This document shows, piece by piece, positions 7,078 through 13,724 of a DNA stretch of 22,663 bases (position 1 is the first letter of the stretch; every line of letters starts with the position of its first letter). The position numbers and the translations under genes were made by a program. The notes below the pieces were generated by a model that searched no databases, had not been told where the DNA came from, and saw nothing but the letters and a program-made list of their open reading frames with translations. Source of the DNA: Coraliomargarita_B sp036735565 (lineage in GTDB: Bacteria; Verrucomicrobiota; Verrucomicrobiia; Opitutales; Coraliomargaritaceae); the NCBI GenBank assembly GCA_036735565.1, contig DAINOC010000038.1:1-22663 (forward strand). Reading direction: 5' to 3'.

Positions 7078-7929
7078 ATGAAAAAAATACTCGTTTGCAC
7101 GGATGGTTCCCACTACGCCCACGAGGCGTGTCGTTACGCTGTTTTTTTGGCCGAGGCGACACATGCCCGCATCGAGGTCCTCTACGTCACGGACCTGCGG
7201 CAGTTTCAGATCCCGGCCGTGGCCGACCTGAGCGGCAGCCTCGGGGTGCAGCCGTTTGAGGGGATGATCGCCCAGTTGCAGGAGGTGGAAGCGATCAAGG
7301 CCAAGTTTGTCGAGGAGCAGGCGATGGAGATTTTCGCGCAGGCGGGCCTGGCGGATTCCGTGAGCTTTGTTCATGAGACGGGTTTGCTGGTCGACGTGAT
7401 CCGCGAGGTCGCGGCGGATGCGGTTGACCTGATCCTCCTCGGCAAGCGCGGGGAGAATGCGGACTTCGCCAGCGAGCACCTGGGCTCCATGCTGGAGCGG
7501 GTGGTGCGGGCGGCGAAGGTGCCGTGCCTGGTCACCAACCGCCAGTATAAGCCGATCCGGAGTTTAACGCTCGCCTATGACGGAAGCGCCAGTTGTCGCA
7601 AGGCGCTGGCCTACCTCGTGGCAGAGAGCGGGCTCTTCAAGTCCATGAAGTTGCATGTGGTCAGTTGTGTAGAGGGTCACGATGAGGATGCCACCTCGGC
7701 ACGCTTGCTGGAGGCCGAGCACCAGTTGAGTGCGGCCGGGTTGCAACCGGTGTGTGAGATGCTTTCCGGAGTCGTCGAGCAGGCCATCGCCGACTATGTG
7801 CGCGACAGCAGCAGTGACTTACTGGTGCTGGGGGCTTATGGGCACAGCCGCATCCGCGAGTTGTTGATCGGCAGCACCACGACGGAGCTCCTTCGGAGCT
7901 GTCACTTGCCGGTGCTGTGCTTCCGCTGA
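7078..7929 (+). CDS. Tandem-domain universal stress protein (UspA family)
   Basis: A 283-aa cytoplasmic protein made of two UspA domains in a row (about residues 1-145 and 150-283). Such proteins bind ATP or similar nucleotides and accumulate under stress or growth arrest; the exact role here is unknown. Domain 1 opens MKKILVCTDGS and ends near LLGKRG...LGS. Domain 2 opens LTLAYDGSASCRKAL and ends with LGAYGHSRIRELLIGST. Domain 2 has the canonical nucleotide motif GxxGx9GS. Domain 1 has ten residues between the second Gly and the GS, one more than usual, so it may bind poorly or differently. The ATG at 7078 gives the expected N terminus. No Shine-Dalgarno precedes it. Its 3' end overlaps the convergent lgt gene by 28 bp. 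Confidence 0.92.
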   Translation: MKKILVCTDGSHYAHEACRYAVFLAEATHARIEVLYVTDLRQFQIPAVADLSGSLGVQPFEGMIAQLQEVEAIKAKFVEEQAMEIFAQAGLADSVSFVHETGLLVDVIREVAADAVDLILLGKRGENADFASEHLGSMLERVVRAAKVPCLVTNRQYKPIRSLTLAYDGSASCRKALAYLVAESGLFKSMKLHVVSCVEGHDEDATSARLLEAEHQLSAAGLQPVCEMLSGVVEQAIADYVRDSSSDLLVLGAYGHSRIRELLIGSTTTELLRSCHLPVLCFR

Positions 7930-8756
7930 GACTGCCGGATGAGGGTGATCAGGGCCAGGCCGCCCAGTATGAGGAAGACTGAGTAGAACTGGCCGCGGCT
8001 GATGCCGAGGATCAAGCTGGCGTCGGGCTCGCGGAAGATCTCGCCGATGATGCGGACGATGCCATAGCCCACTAGAAACTCGGCGGCCAGTTGCCCGGCG
8101 GGCGGCTGAGTGCGCCAAAAGCGCCACTGCACGTAGGCCAGCATCAAACCGCCTTCCAACGCCGCCGCGTAGAGTTGCGAGGGGTGGCGGGGCAGGGGAT
8201 TGAAAATGCCCAAAAACGGATTGTAGGCTGTTGGGCTGTTGGGGAAGATGACCGCCCATTCGACAGTGGAGACCCGGCCCCATAGCTCGCCGTTGATAAA
8301 GTTGGCAATGCGTCCAAACATCAGGCCGAGCGGCGCAACCGAGCAGGCAACGTCGCCCAGCCGCAGAAAGGACGAGCGCCGACTGCGGGCAAACCAGAGC
8401 AGCGCCAGAGCGACGCCGGCGAAGCCACCGTGACTGGACATGCCCCCCTGGTCGACGCGAAACAGGAAGAGGGGATTGTGCAGAAAGGCCGCGAAATCGT
8501 AGAGCAGGACGTAGCCCACCCGGCCGCCCACGATGACCCCGGCGATCAGGGCCGTCATCAGCGTGGCCCGGGCGTCGGCATCGATGGCATAGCGGCCTTT
8601 GGCATTGTAAGCCTTCAGCAGGAGCCAGGCTCCCAGAAAGCCCAACAGATAGGCCAGTCCATAGTAGCGGATCCCCTCCAGTCCCAGCGGATTATCCGGA
8701 AAGCGGATGAGAAAAGGGCTCAGATCGTGGACCCAATACTGCTCGGTAAGATTCAT
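7902..8756 (-). CDS. lgt: Prolipoprotein diacylglyceryl transferase
   Basis: Transfers diacylglycerol from phosphatidylglycerol to the lipobox cysteine of prolipoproteins, the first step of lipoprotein maturation; an inner-membrane protein. The 284-aa sequence shows several hydrophobic membrane segments and the family landmarks: YYGLAYLLGF (31-40), GGRVGYVLLYD (77-87), GGMSSHGG with His109 (104-111), the Lgt signature GRIANFINGELWGR (148-161), HPSQLYAA (191-198) and REPD (242-245). Length and motif order are complete. The start at 8754-8756 gives a normal N terminus; upstream is non-coding. It is a single-gene unit on this strand. It converges with the stress-protein gene, with a 28-bp overlap of coding ends, so the two messages are antisense there. 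Confidence 0.97.
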   Translation of the reverse strand: MNLTEQYWVHDLSPFLIRFPDNPLGLEGIRYYGLAYLLGFLGAWLLLKAYNAKGRYAIDADARATLMTALIAGVIVGGRVGYVLLYDFAAFLHNPLFLFRVDQGGMSSHGGFAGVALALLWFARSRRSSFLRLGDVACSVAPLGLMFGRIANFINGELWGRVSTVEWAVIFPNSPTAYNPFLGIFNPLPRHPSQLYAAALEGGLMLAYVQWRFWRTQPPAGQLAAEFLVGYGIVRIIGEIFREPDASLILGISRGQFYSVFLILGGLALITLIRQSQRKHSTGK

Positions 8757-8864
8757 TCAAGGGGTGGATAGACGGCTGCCGGGCGTGAGGCAACCCACAA
8801 GCGGCGGGCTATCGCGGGAACCTTGATAGTTGCCGGCAAGTCCAATGATCCCGGCGGGGGCTAA

Positions 8865-9052
8865 CCCGAATGGCACTTAGTTAAGCTGGGTTGTCGTAGT
8901 GCGCAGCTTCAGCAAGCATCTTTACGCCGCTCGCTCAAGTAAGCAAAACCCTTGCTGAAGCTGCGGGCTACGGGAGGCCATCAGCTCGCAGGACATCCTA
9001 TTGCCGTCGGCCTTTGCCATCGGTTCACACCCTTAACTAAGTGCCATTCGGG
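8865..9052. mobile_element. MITE-like non-autonomous element, copy 2 (intact)
   Basis: A 188-bp non-coding element with perfect 21-bp terminal inverted repeats at 8865-8885 and 9032-9052 (inner part GGCACTTAGTTAAG/CTTAACTAAGTGCC). It is flanked on both sides by the direct repeat CTAA (8861-8864 and 9053-9056), which has the look of a 4-bp target-site duplication. CTAA fits the YTAR target preference known for one IS5 subgroup; linking it to that family is inference. A second, nested inverted repeat lies inside (8895-8972). There is no transposase and no ORF of note. It sits between the divergent lgt and LysM genes. The stretch 8757-9137 holds no other gene. Confidence 0.75.
8895..8972. repeat. 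Nested palindrome inside MITE copy 2
   Basis: Arms at 8895-8916 and 8951-8972 match 20/22 as reverse complements (shared core GCAGCTTCAGCAAG/CTTGCTGAAGCTGC), with a 34-base loop. The arms are not related to the terminal repeats, so this looks like a separate REP-type palindrome, either carried in the element or inserted into it. Confidence 0.65.
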
Positions 9053-9102
9053 CTAACCCTGCCTTTAATTGCGCGGGGAAGCGCCGGGCCCGGTTTCTGG
9101 TT

Positions 9103-9108
9103 TTGACA
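9103..9108 (+). promoter_or_regulatory. TTGACA hexamer ahead of the LysM gene
   Basis: A perfect -35 consensus hexamer lies 29 bp before the ATG at 9138. No good -10 box is found at 16-18 bp. If the hexamer is used, transcription would begin at or next to the start codon, giving a nearly leaderless message. The hexamer could be chance. Confidence 0.2.
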
Positions 9109-9137
9109 TTCCCCCACCGAGCGAAAGCCTACACCTC

Positions 9138-9746
9138 ATGAAATCCACCCTTCGTATGGCGCTCGCCTTGTTCGCCGGAGTTTTTTTACAGGGCATCCCC
9201 CTCCAGGCACAGTCCGACAATCTGCGCGTGACAGTCGCCAATCTCAATCAGGACGTGAGCCTCATGGCGCAGCAGCTCAACACCCTGCGCCTGGAGATTG
9301 AAGCCATGCAGCGTGAGAACGCCCGCCTGCGCGAGCAGGTCAGTTCCTCGCAGTCCAACAGCCAGACGCAGGCGCAGCTGTCGAACCTGTCGACAGCCAT
9401 CGAGACGCTGCGCCGGGAGTATCGCGCGGCCGACGAGGCTCAAAAAAATCTCATCCTTGCCGAGGTGACCAAGCAGATCAATGCCCTGGCCGCCGAAACG
9501 GAAAAGGCGATCGGCGTAGTCGCCGATGCGGTGGGGGCGCAGCCGCAGATCGCCAAGCCGGTGCATTTCTCGGAGGACTACCCGGAAACCGGCATCACCT
9601 ACACCGTGCGCTCCGGAGATACCCTCAGCAAAATCGCCCGCGAGCAGGGCTCGACGGTGAAGCACATCCAGAACGCCAACAAGATCGTCAACCCCGCCCG
9701 CGATCTTCGTGTTGGCCAAACGATCTTCATCCCCATCGCCCAATAA
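9138..9746 (+). CDS. Exported coiled-coil protein with C-terminal LysM domain
   Basis: A 202-aa protein that probably binds peptidoglycan. Residues 1-24 form a signal peptide (MKSTLR, then a hydrophobic run ending LQGIPLQAQ; there is no lipobox Cys). Residues about 26-130 have heptad-like Leu/Gln/Asn-rich sequence typical of a coiled coil. Residues about 153-200 are a single LysM module (ITYTVRSGDTLSKIAREQG through VGQTIFIPI). The layout resembles envelope proteins that tether a coiled-coil rod to the cell wall, but no specific family name is recognised. The ATG at 9138 is chosen because it begins the signal peptide; the open frame further upstream is proline/glycine-rich non-coding sequence. 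It ends 6 bp before parB, so the two are likely co-transcribed. Confidence 0.88.
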   Translation: MKSTLRMALALFAGVFLQGIPLQAQSDNLRVTVANLNQDVSLMAQQLNTLRLEIEAMQRENARLREQVSSSQSNSQTQAQLSNLSTAIETLRREYRAADEAQKNLILAEVTKQINALAAETEKAIGVVADAVGAQPQIAKPVHFSEDYPETGITYTVRSGDTLSKIAREQGSTVKHIQNANKIVNPARDLRVGQTIFIPIAQ

Positions 9747-9752
9747 ATAAAC

Positions 9753-10712
9753 ATGACATCTTCCAAAAGCAGACTCGGACGCGGACTGGGCGGCCTCATT
9801 TCCGGAGGGGGACAAGGCGCAGAAAGACCCGCAGCCGCGCCCAAGCCGGCAGCCGGCCCCGCGAAGAAAACCGCTACGGCAGCCGTGGCGGCACCCGCAG
9901 CGGTCCCCTCCCTGCCGGGCTACCGCGAGCTGAAACTGGGGCAGATCGTGCCCAACCCGTATCAGCCCCGGCGGGAGATCCACCCCCAACAGGTGGAGGA
10001 ACTGGCCCGCAGCATCGAGACGGAGGGACTGATCCAGCCCATCGTGGTGCGCGAGCGCAAAGGCAAATTTGAGCTGATCGCCGGGGAACGGCGGTTTCGC
10101 GCATTCCAGCACCTGAAGCGCGAAACCATCCCGGCCCGCATCATCGAGGCCAGCGATGCCTCTTCCGCGACGCTTGCGCTGATCGAGAACCTGCAGCGCG
10201 AAAACCTCAACCCGGTGGATGAAGCGCTGGGCTATGCCAGCCTCGTCCGGGACTTTGATCTCACCCAGGAGGCGGCGGCGGACCGTGTGGGCAAGAGCCG
10301 TCCGGCCGTGGCCAACTCGCTCCGGCTGCTGACCCTGAGCTCGGAGATACAGGGCTTCTTGAGCCGCCGATTGATCTCGACCGGACATGCCAAGGTGCTG
10401 CTCGGGCTGGAGAGCGAGGCGCAGCGCAAGCTCCTCGCCCGCCGTATCATCGAGACGGGCATGAGCGTGCGTCAGGCCGAGACGGAGGTGCGTAGTCTGA
10501 AGGGCGGCGCCGGGGGCAGTTCACGCAAGGCCGGGGCCAAGGCCAGCGAGGCCGAGCAGACAGCGATCCGCGACCTGGAGAAGCGCATCGGCGACCACTT
10601 CAATACCCGCGTCGCCCTCCAACACGGAGCTAAACGCGGCAAGCTCACCATTGAGTATTACGGCAACGACGACCTCGACCGCATCCTTGAGAAACTCGGG
10701 ATTAAGGGATAG
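9753..10712 (+). CDS. parB: Chromosome-partitioning protein ParB
   Basis: A CTP-dependent DNA clamp that loads at parS sites near the origin and works with the ATPase ParA in chromosome segregation. The 319-aa protein begins with the typical SRLGRGLGGLIS (6-17). An Ala/Pro/Lys-rich linker (about 25-52) follows, then the ParB/Srx domain with the CTP-binding motif GERRFRA (111-117) and ENLQREN (145-151). A helix-turn-helix follows at about 171-190 (TQEAAADRVGKSRPAVANSL). The C terminus (DLDRILEKLGI) is the usual dimerisation end. Length and order match chromosomal ParB rather than plasmid forms. The start is fixed by the conserved N terminus. No parA is adjacent inside this window; the gene upstream encodes the LysM protein, 6 bp away. 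No match to a parS consensus (TGTTTCACGTGAAACA) was noticed in the window. Confidence 0.95.
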   Translation: MTSSKSRLGRGLGGLISGGGQGAERPAAAPKPAAGPAKKTATAAVAAPAAVPSLPGYRELKLGQIVPNPYQPRREIHPQQVEELARSIETEGLIQPIVVRERKGKFELIAGERRFRAFQHLKRETIPARIIEASDASSATLALIENLQRENLNPVDEALGYASLVRDFDLTQEAAADRVGKSRPAVANSLRLLTLSSEIQGFLSRRLISTGHAKVLLGLESEAQRKLLARRIIETGMSVRQAETEVRSLKGGAGGSSRKAGAKASEAEQTAIRDLEKRIGDHFNTRVALQHGAKRGKLTIEYYGNDDLDRILEKLGIKG

Positions 10713-10717
10713 AGCGC

Positions 10718-10746
10718 TTGAGGGCTGAGGTTTTTGAGGGCTGGGG
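10718..10746 (+). repeat. Short tandem repeat between parB and the EVE gene
   Basis: Two 13-base units, TTGAGGGCTGAGG (10718-10730) and TTGAGGGCTGGGG (10734-10746), differ at one base and lie 16 bp apart. The following bases (CTTGAAACCTGAAAGCTGAG) continue the simple-sequence character. No function is evident. It fills most of the 88-bp gap. Confidence 0.4.
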
Positions 10747-10800
10747 CTTGAAACCTGAAAGCTGAGTGTAGAGCGCCACCTTCAAACCTTCCCACCTACG

Positions 10801-11268
10801 ATGAACTATTGGTTGATGAAGTCCGAGCCGGACGTTTTTTCCTTCGAGGATCTCAAGGCCCGCAAGCAGCAGACGGAGCCTTGGGATGGCATCCGCAACT
10901 ATCAGGCGCGGAATTTTATGCGGGATGCCATGGCGGTGGGTGACCTTGTGCTTTTTTATCACTCCAACGCGACGCCTCCCGGGGTGGCCGGGATAGCGGA
11001 GATCGCCAGCGGCCCCCATCCGGACCCGACTCAGTTTGACGAGCACTCAGAGTATTATGACCCGAAGAGCGATCCCGCCAATCCGCGGTGGGTCCTGGTC
11101 GATGTGAAGTTTAAGGAGGACCTGAAGCGCTTTGTCTCCCTCGATGAGATCCGCGAGATCCCCGAGTGCGCGGAGATGCGCCTGATCCAGCGCGGCAACC
11201 GGCTATCCATCACGCCGGTGACGAAGCGCGAATTCACCGCGATCAGAAAAGCCGGGCTGGGCGGCTGA
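10801..11268 (+). CDS. EVE domain-containing protein
   Basis: A 155-aa single-domain protein of the EVE family (PUA-like fold; relatives are human thymocyte nuclear protein 1 and the bacterial YdcG-like group). EVE domains are thought to bind modified bases in nucleic acids, but the physiological role of the stand-alone bacterial form is unsettled. The family landmarks are MNYWLMKSEPDVFSFEDL at the N terminus, WDGIRNYQARNFMR (about 28-41), the strand GDLVLFYHSN and a C-terminal region starting RLIQRGNRLSITPV. The ATG at 10801 is exactly at the conserved start, and no Shine-Dalgarno is present (the bases before it are CCCACCTACG). It lies 88 bp after parB, so read-through is possible but not required, and it converges with the histidine kinase gene 46 bp on. 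Confidence 0.93.
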   Translation: MNYWLMKSEPDVFSFEDLKARKQQTEPWDGIRNYQARNFMRDAMAVGDLVLFYHSNATPPGVAGIAEIASGPHPDPTQFDEHSEYYDPKSDPANPRWVLVDVKFKEDLKRFVSLDEIREIPECAEMRLIQRGNRLSITPVTKREFTAIRKAGLGG

Positions 11269-11314
11269 TCGCGAAGCGTTGCGTTTTCCGGTAAAAAGTT
11301 AGGGCCGCCGCGCG

Positions 11315-12406
11315 CTACTGCCGCTGCGGAAAGCGGAGGTGAAAGACCGTGCCTTCCGGTCCGGTATCAAATCGGATCGATCCCTTATGCGCATGAACAA
11401 AGGACTGCACGATCGCACTGCCGAGTCCGGTGCCGCCTTTTTTGCCCTGGGTGACGAAGGGCTCGAAAAAGTTGTCGCGGATCTCCGGTGGAATTCCCTG
11501 ACCATCGTCCTCGACGGTCAGGAGGATCGCGCCGTCGGAAGCCTCGGCGACCACACGGATCCGGCCATGGAGACCCTTACCGGTGATGGCTTCGACGGCG
11601 TTGCCCACCAGATTTTGCAGGATGCGCAGGAGCTTGTCGGTATCCGCTTCCAGGATACAGCCATTGCCGATGAGCTCGATGATGACCGGTTTTTGCTCCC
11701 AGGCCTGCTGATGCAGCTGGCGGAAGTCCTCGAAGAGGCGATCCAGCGAGACCTCCTCCAGTTGTATCGTGCTCTCGCCCCGGGCGAAGGCGGCGAGGTC
11801 ATTCGCCATGCGGACCATCCGCTGGATCTGGGCCTCCATGTTGTCGCAGAGGCTCGACGTTTTGGCATCGTCGGGGTGGCGCTGCTTCAGCACGTAGGCT
11901 CCCAGGCTGATGGTCGCAAAAGGATTTTTAAAATCGTGAAGAATGGATGCGACCATGGTCCCGACAACGGCCAGCTTTTCGGTCCGGACGACTTCGTTGA
12001 GGTAGTGCTCCGTGGTGTTGTCGAGGTGGGCGATCACGTTTTCCAGAAGCTTGCGCACTGGAAAGGCGGCGTCCATGAAGCGTGTGATCGTGTCGCCGGG
12101 CAAGCGGACGAGGCGGGTCTCCCCGCGCGCCACAGCGCCGAGGGTGCGGGGCTTTCCGGTGAGCAGTCCCACTTCGCCGAAGAAGGCCCCGGCATCGGCG
12201 TGGCTGACTTCCTGCAGCGACCCGTCGGCCTTGGTTTTGGTAAACAGGACGGACCCTCCAAGGATCAGATAGAGGGCATCCGAGGGGCTTTGTTCAGGAA
12301 AGATCTCATCGCCGGAGGCAAAGTGAAGGGTGGTGGCATTCTCCATTAAGGCCTCCCGGTGCGATTCAGGAATGCTCAGGACGAAAGGGTGCTCGGTGGG
12401 TTCCAT
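11315..12406 (-). CDS. Soluble histidine kinase with N-terminal cyclic-nucleotide-binding domain
   Basis: A 363-aa cytoplasmic sensor kinase with no membrane segments. Residues about 9-125 form a cNMP-binding (Crp/Cap-like) domain: ASGDEIFPEQSPSDALYLIL, then AGAFFGEVGLLTGKPRT in the phosphate-binding cassette position. Residues about 140-210 form the dimerisation/phosphoacceptor helix pair with His157 in ILHDFKNPF. Residues about 250-360 are the HATPase: N box NLVGNAVEAI (265-274), G1 box VEDDGQGIPP (298-307), G2 box GKKGGTGLGSAI (321-332). All catalytic landmarks are present. There is no receiver domain and no response regulator gene beside it, so its partner is unknown. It lies 50 bp downstream of nspC on the same strand and may be co-transcribed with it. 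It could read a cyclic nucleotide, though the domain fold alone does not prove ligand binding. Confidence 0.9.
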   Translation of the reverse strand: MEPTEHPFVLSIPESHREALMENATTLHFASGDEIFPEQSPSDALYLILGGSVLFTKTKADGSLQEVSHADAGAFFGEVGLLTGKPRTLGAVARGETRLVRLPGDTITRFMDAAFPVRKLLENVIAHLDNTTEHYLNEVVRTEKLAVVGTMVASILHDFKNPFATISLGAYVLKQRHPDDAKTSSLCDNMEAQIQRMVRMANDLAAFARGESTIQLEEVSLDRLFEDFRQLHQQAWEQKPVIIELIGNGCILEADTDKLLRILQNLVGNAVEAITGKGLHGRIRVVAEASDGAILLTVEDDGQGIPPEIRDNFFEPFVTQGKKGGTGLGSAIVQSFVHAHKGSIRFDTGPEGTVFHLRFPQRQ

Positions 12407-12456
12407 GCCGTGTATCGTTGATGGAAGGGAGGTGGATGCGATGCGGAGCGCGGGCC

Positions 12457-13662
12457 TCAGGAGAGGCGGTCGCGGTAGTCAGTGTAGCCGAAGCGGCGCA
12501 CGGTGTGCAGGCCTCCGGCAGCGGAGTAGGTGTTGATCGAGGGGAGCGGTACCCCGTTGAAGGTCGTGGTCTTGACCATGGTGTAGTGCGACATGTCGAG
12601 GAAGACCAGATTCTGACCGATTTGCAGCGGCTCGGCAAAGGAGTAGTCGCCCACGATATCGCCAGCCAGGCAGGAGAGGCCGCCGAGGCGGTAGGTGTGG
12701 GGCAGCACGCCCGGTTCCTGCCCGCCCAGCACGCTGGGGCGGTAGGGCATCTCCAGCACGTCCGGCATGTGGCAGGTGGCGGAGCTGTCGAGGATGGCGA
12801 TCTGCCGCCCGCCGGCCTCCAGCAGGTCGAGCACCGTCACGACCAGCACGCCGGTGTGCAGGGCGACAGCCTCGCCCGGTTCGAGATAGACCTCGACGCC
12901 GTGGCGCTCGCGGAATGCCCGGACGACCCGGACCAGGCGCTCCACGTCGTAGCCCGGTCGGGTGATGTGGTGGCCTCCGCCGAGGTTTACCCACTTGCGG
13001 CCGGGGAGTAGATCGCCGAATTTTTCCTCGAGGGCGGTGATGGTGTGTTCCAGCGCATCGGCATCCTGCTCGCAGAGCGCGTGCACGTGAAGGCCGTCGA
13101 GGGCATCGAGGGCGCCGCCGGGCAGTTCCAGCGCAGCATCCAAAGCCGCCCGCGTGGTGCCGAGGCGCGAGTCCGGGGCGCAGGGGTCGTAGAGGGGGGT
13201 ATCGACCTCCGAGTATTCCGGGTTGACCCGCAGGCCGATCTCCGGGCGACCAGTTTCGGGGAGGACCTCCAGCCCGAGCGCCAGTTGCGACGGTGAGTTG
13301 AACACCAGGCTGTGGGCGAAGCCAGACAGCTCGCCGAGCTCGGTGGCTTTGTAGGCTGGGCAGTAGACATGGACCTCCGGTCCAAAAAACTCTCTCGCCA
13401 GCAGGGCCTCGTGCAAACCGCTCGAAGTGGTGCCGGAGAGGTATTTCCGGATCAGGGGGAAGGTATGGTGGCAGGCATAGCCCTTAAGGGCGAGGAGCAC
13501 CTTGGCGCCCGAGCGCGCGGCCACGTCCTGCAGGAGCTGGCAATTGGCCTCGAGCAGATCGGTGTGCACGACGTAGCCCGGCGAGGGCACCGCTGCGTGG
13601 GGAATAGCGGCGAGCGCTTTGAGACGCTCGGGCGTGAGTGGCGGTGTCGGGTCTTGTGCCAT
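12457..13662 (-). CDS. nspC: Carboxynorspermidine/carboxyspermidine decarboxylase
   Basis: A PLP enzyme that removes CO2 from carboxynorspermidine or carboxyspermidine to give norspermidine or spermidine, the last step of the alternative polyamine route. The 401-aa protein has the alanine-racemase-type TIM barrel plus beta-sandwich layout of fold-III decarboxylases: Lys60 in LALKGYACHH binds PLP, LHVHALCEQ (191-199), VNLGGGHHIT (225-234) and EPGEAVAL (261-268) line the cofactor site, and Cys331 in LSCLAGDIVGDY is the catalytic residue from the other subunit. The LHVHALCEQ block and the short length separate it from DAP decarboxylase (LysA) and from biosynthetic arginine decarboxylase. The ATG at 13660-13662 is used. 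It diverges from hisC across 62 bp. The partner carboxy(nor)spermidine dehydrogenase is not in this window. Confidence 0.92.
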   Translation of the reverse strand: MAQDPTPPLTPERLKALAAIPHAAVPSPGYVVHTDLLEANCQLLQDVAARSGAKVLLALKGYACHHTFPLIRKYLSGTTSSGLHEALLAREFFGPEVHVYCPAYKATELGELSGFAHSLVFNSPSQLALGLEVLPETGRPEIGLRVNPEYSEVDTPLYDPCAPDSRLGTTRAALDAALELPGGALDALDGLHVHALCEQDADALEHTITALEEKFGDLLPGRKWVNLGGGHHITRPGYDVERLVRVVRAFRERHGVEVYLEPGEAVALHTGVLVVTVLDLLEAGGRQIAILDSSATCHMPDVLEMPYRPSVLGGQEPGVLPHTYRLGGLSCLAGDIVGDYSFAEPLQIGQNLVFLDMSHYTMVKTTTFNGVPLPSINTYSAAGGLHTVRRFGYTDYRDRLS

Positions 13663-13724
13663 AATTGTTTTACATTCGGCTTGCTTCGGGGGAAATTCGC
13701 AATGCCTATTTGGGGCCTTTTCCG

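Noticed and set aside
9186..10388. 400-codon minus-strand open frame opposite the LysM gene and parB
   Set aside because: It is a composition-driven shadow of two well-supported genes, with no coherent domain.
9753..10712. parS sites and a nearby replication origin around parB
   Set aside because: No near match to TGTTTCACGTGAAACA and no DnaA-box cluster was noticed. parB alone does not place the origin.
12417..12434. GGAAGGGAGGTGG-like Shine-Dalgarno sequence between the kinase and nspC genes
   Set aside because: It is on the plus strand, while both neighbouring genes are on the minus strand, so it cannot serve either start.
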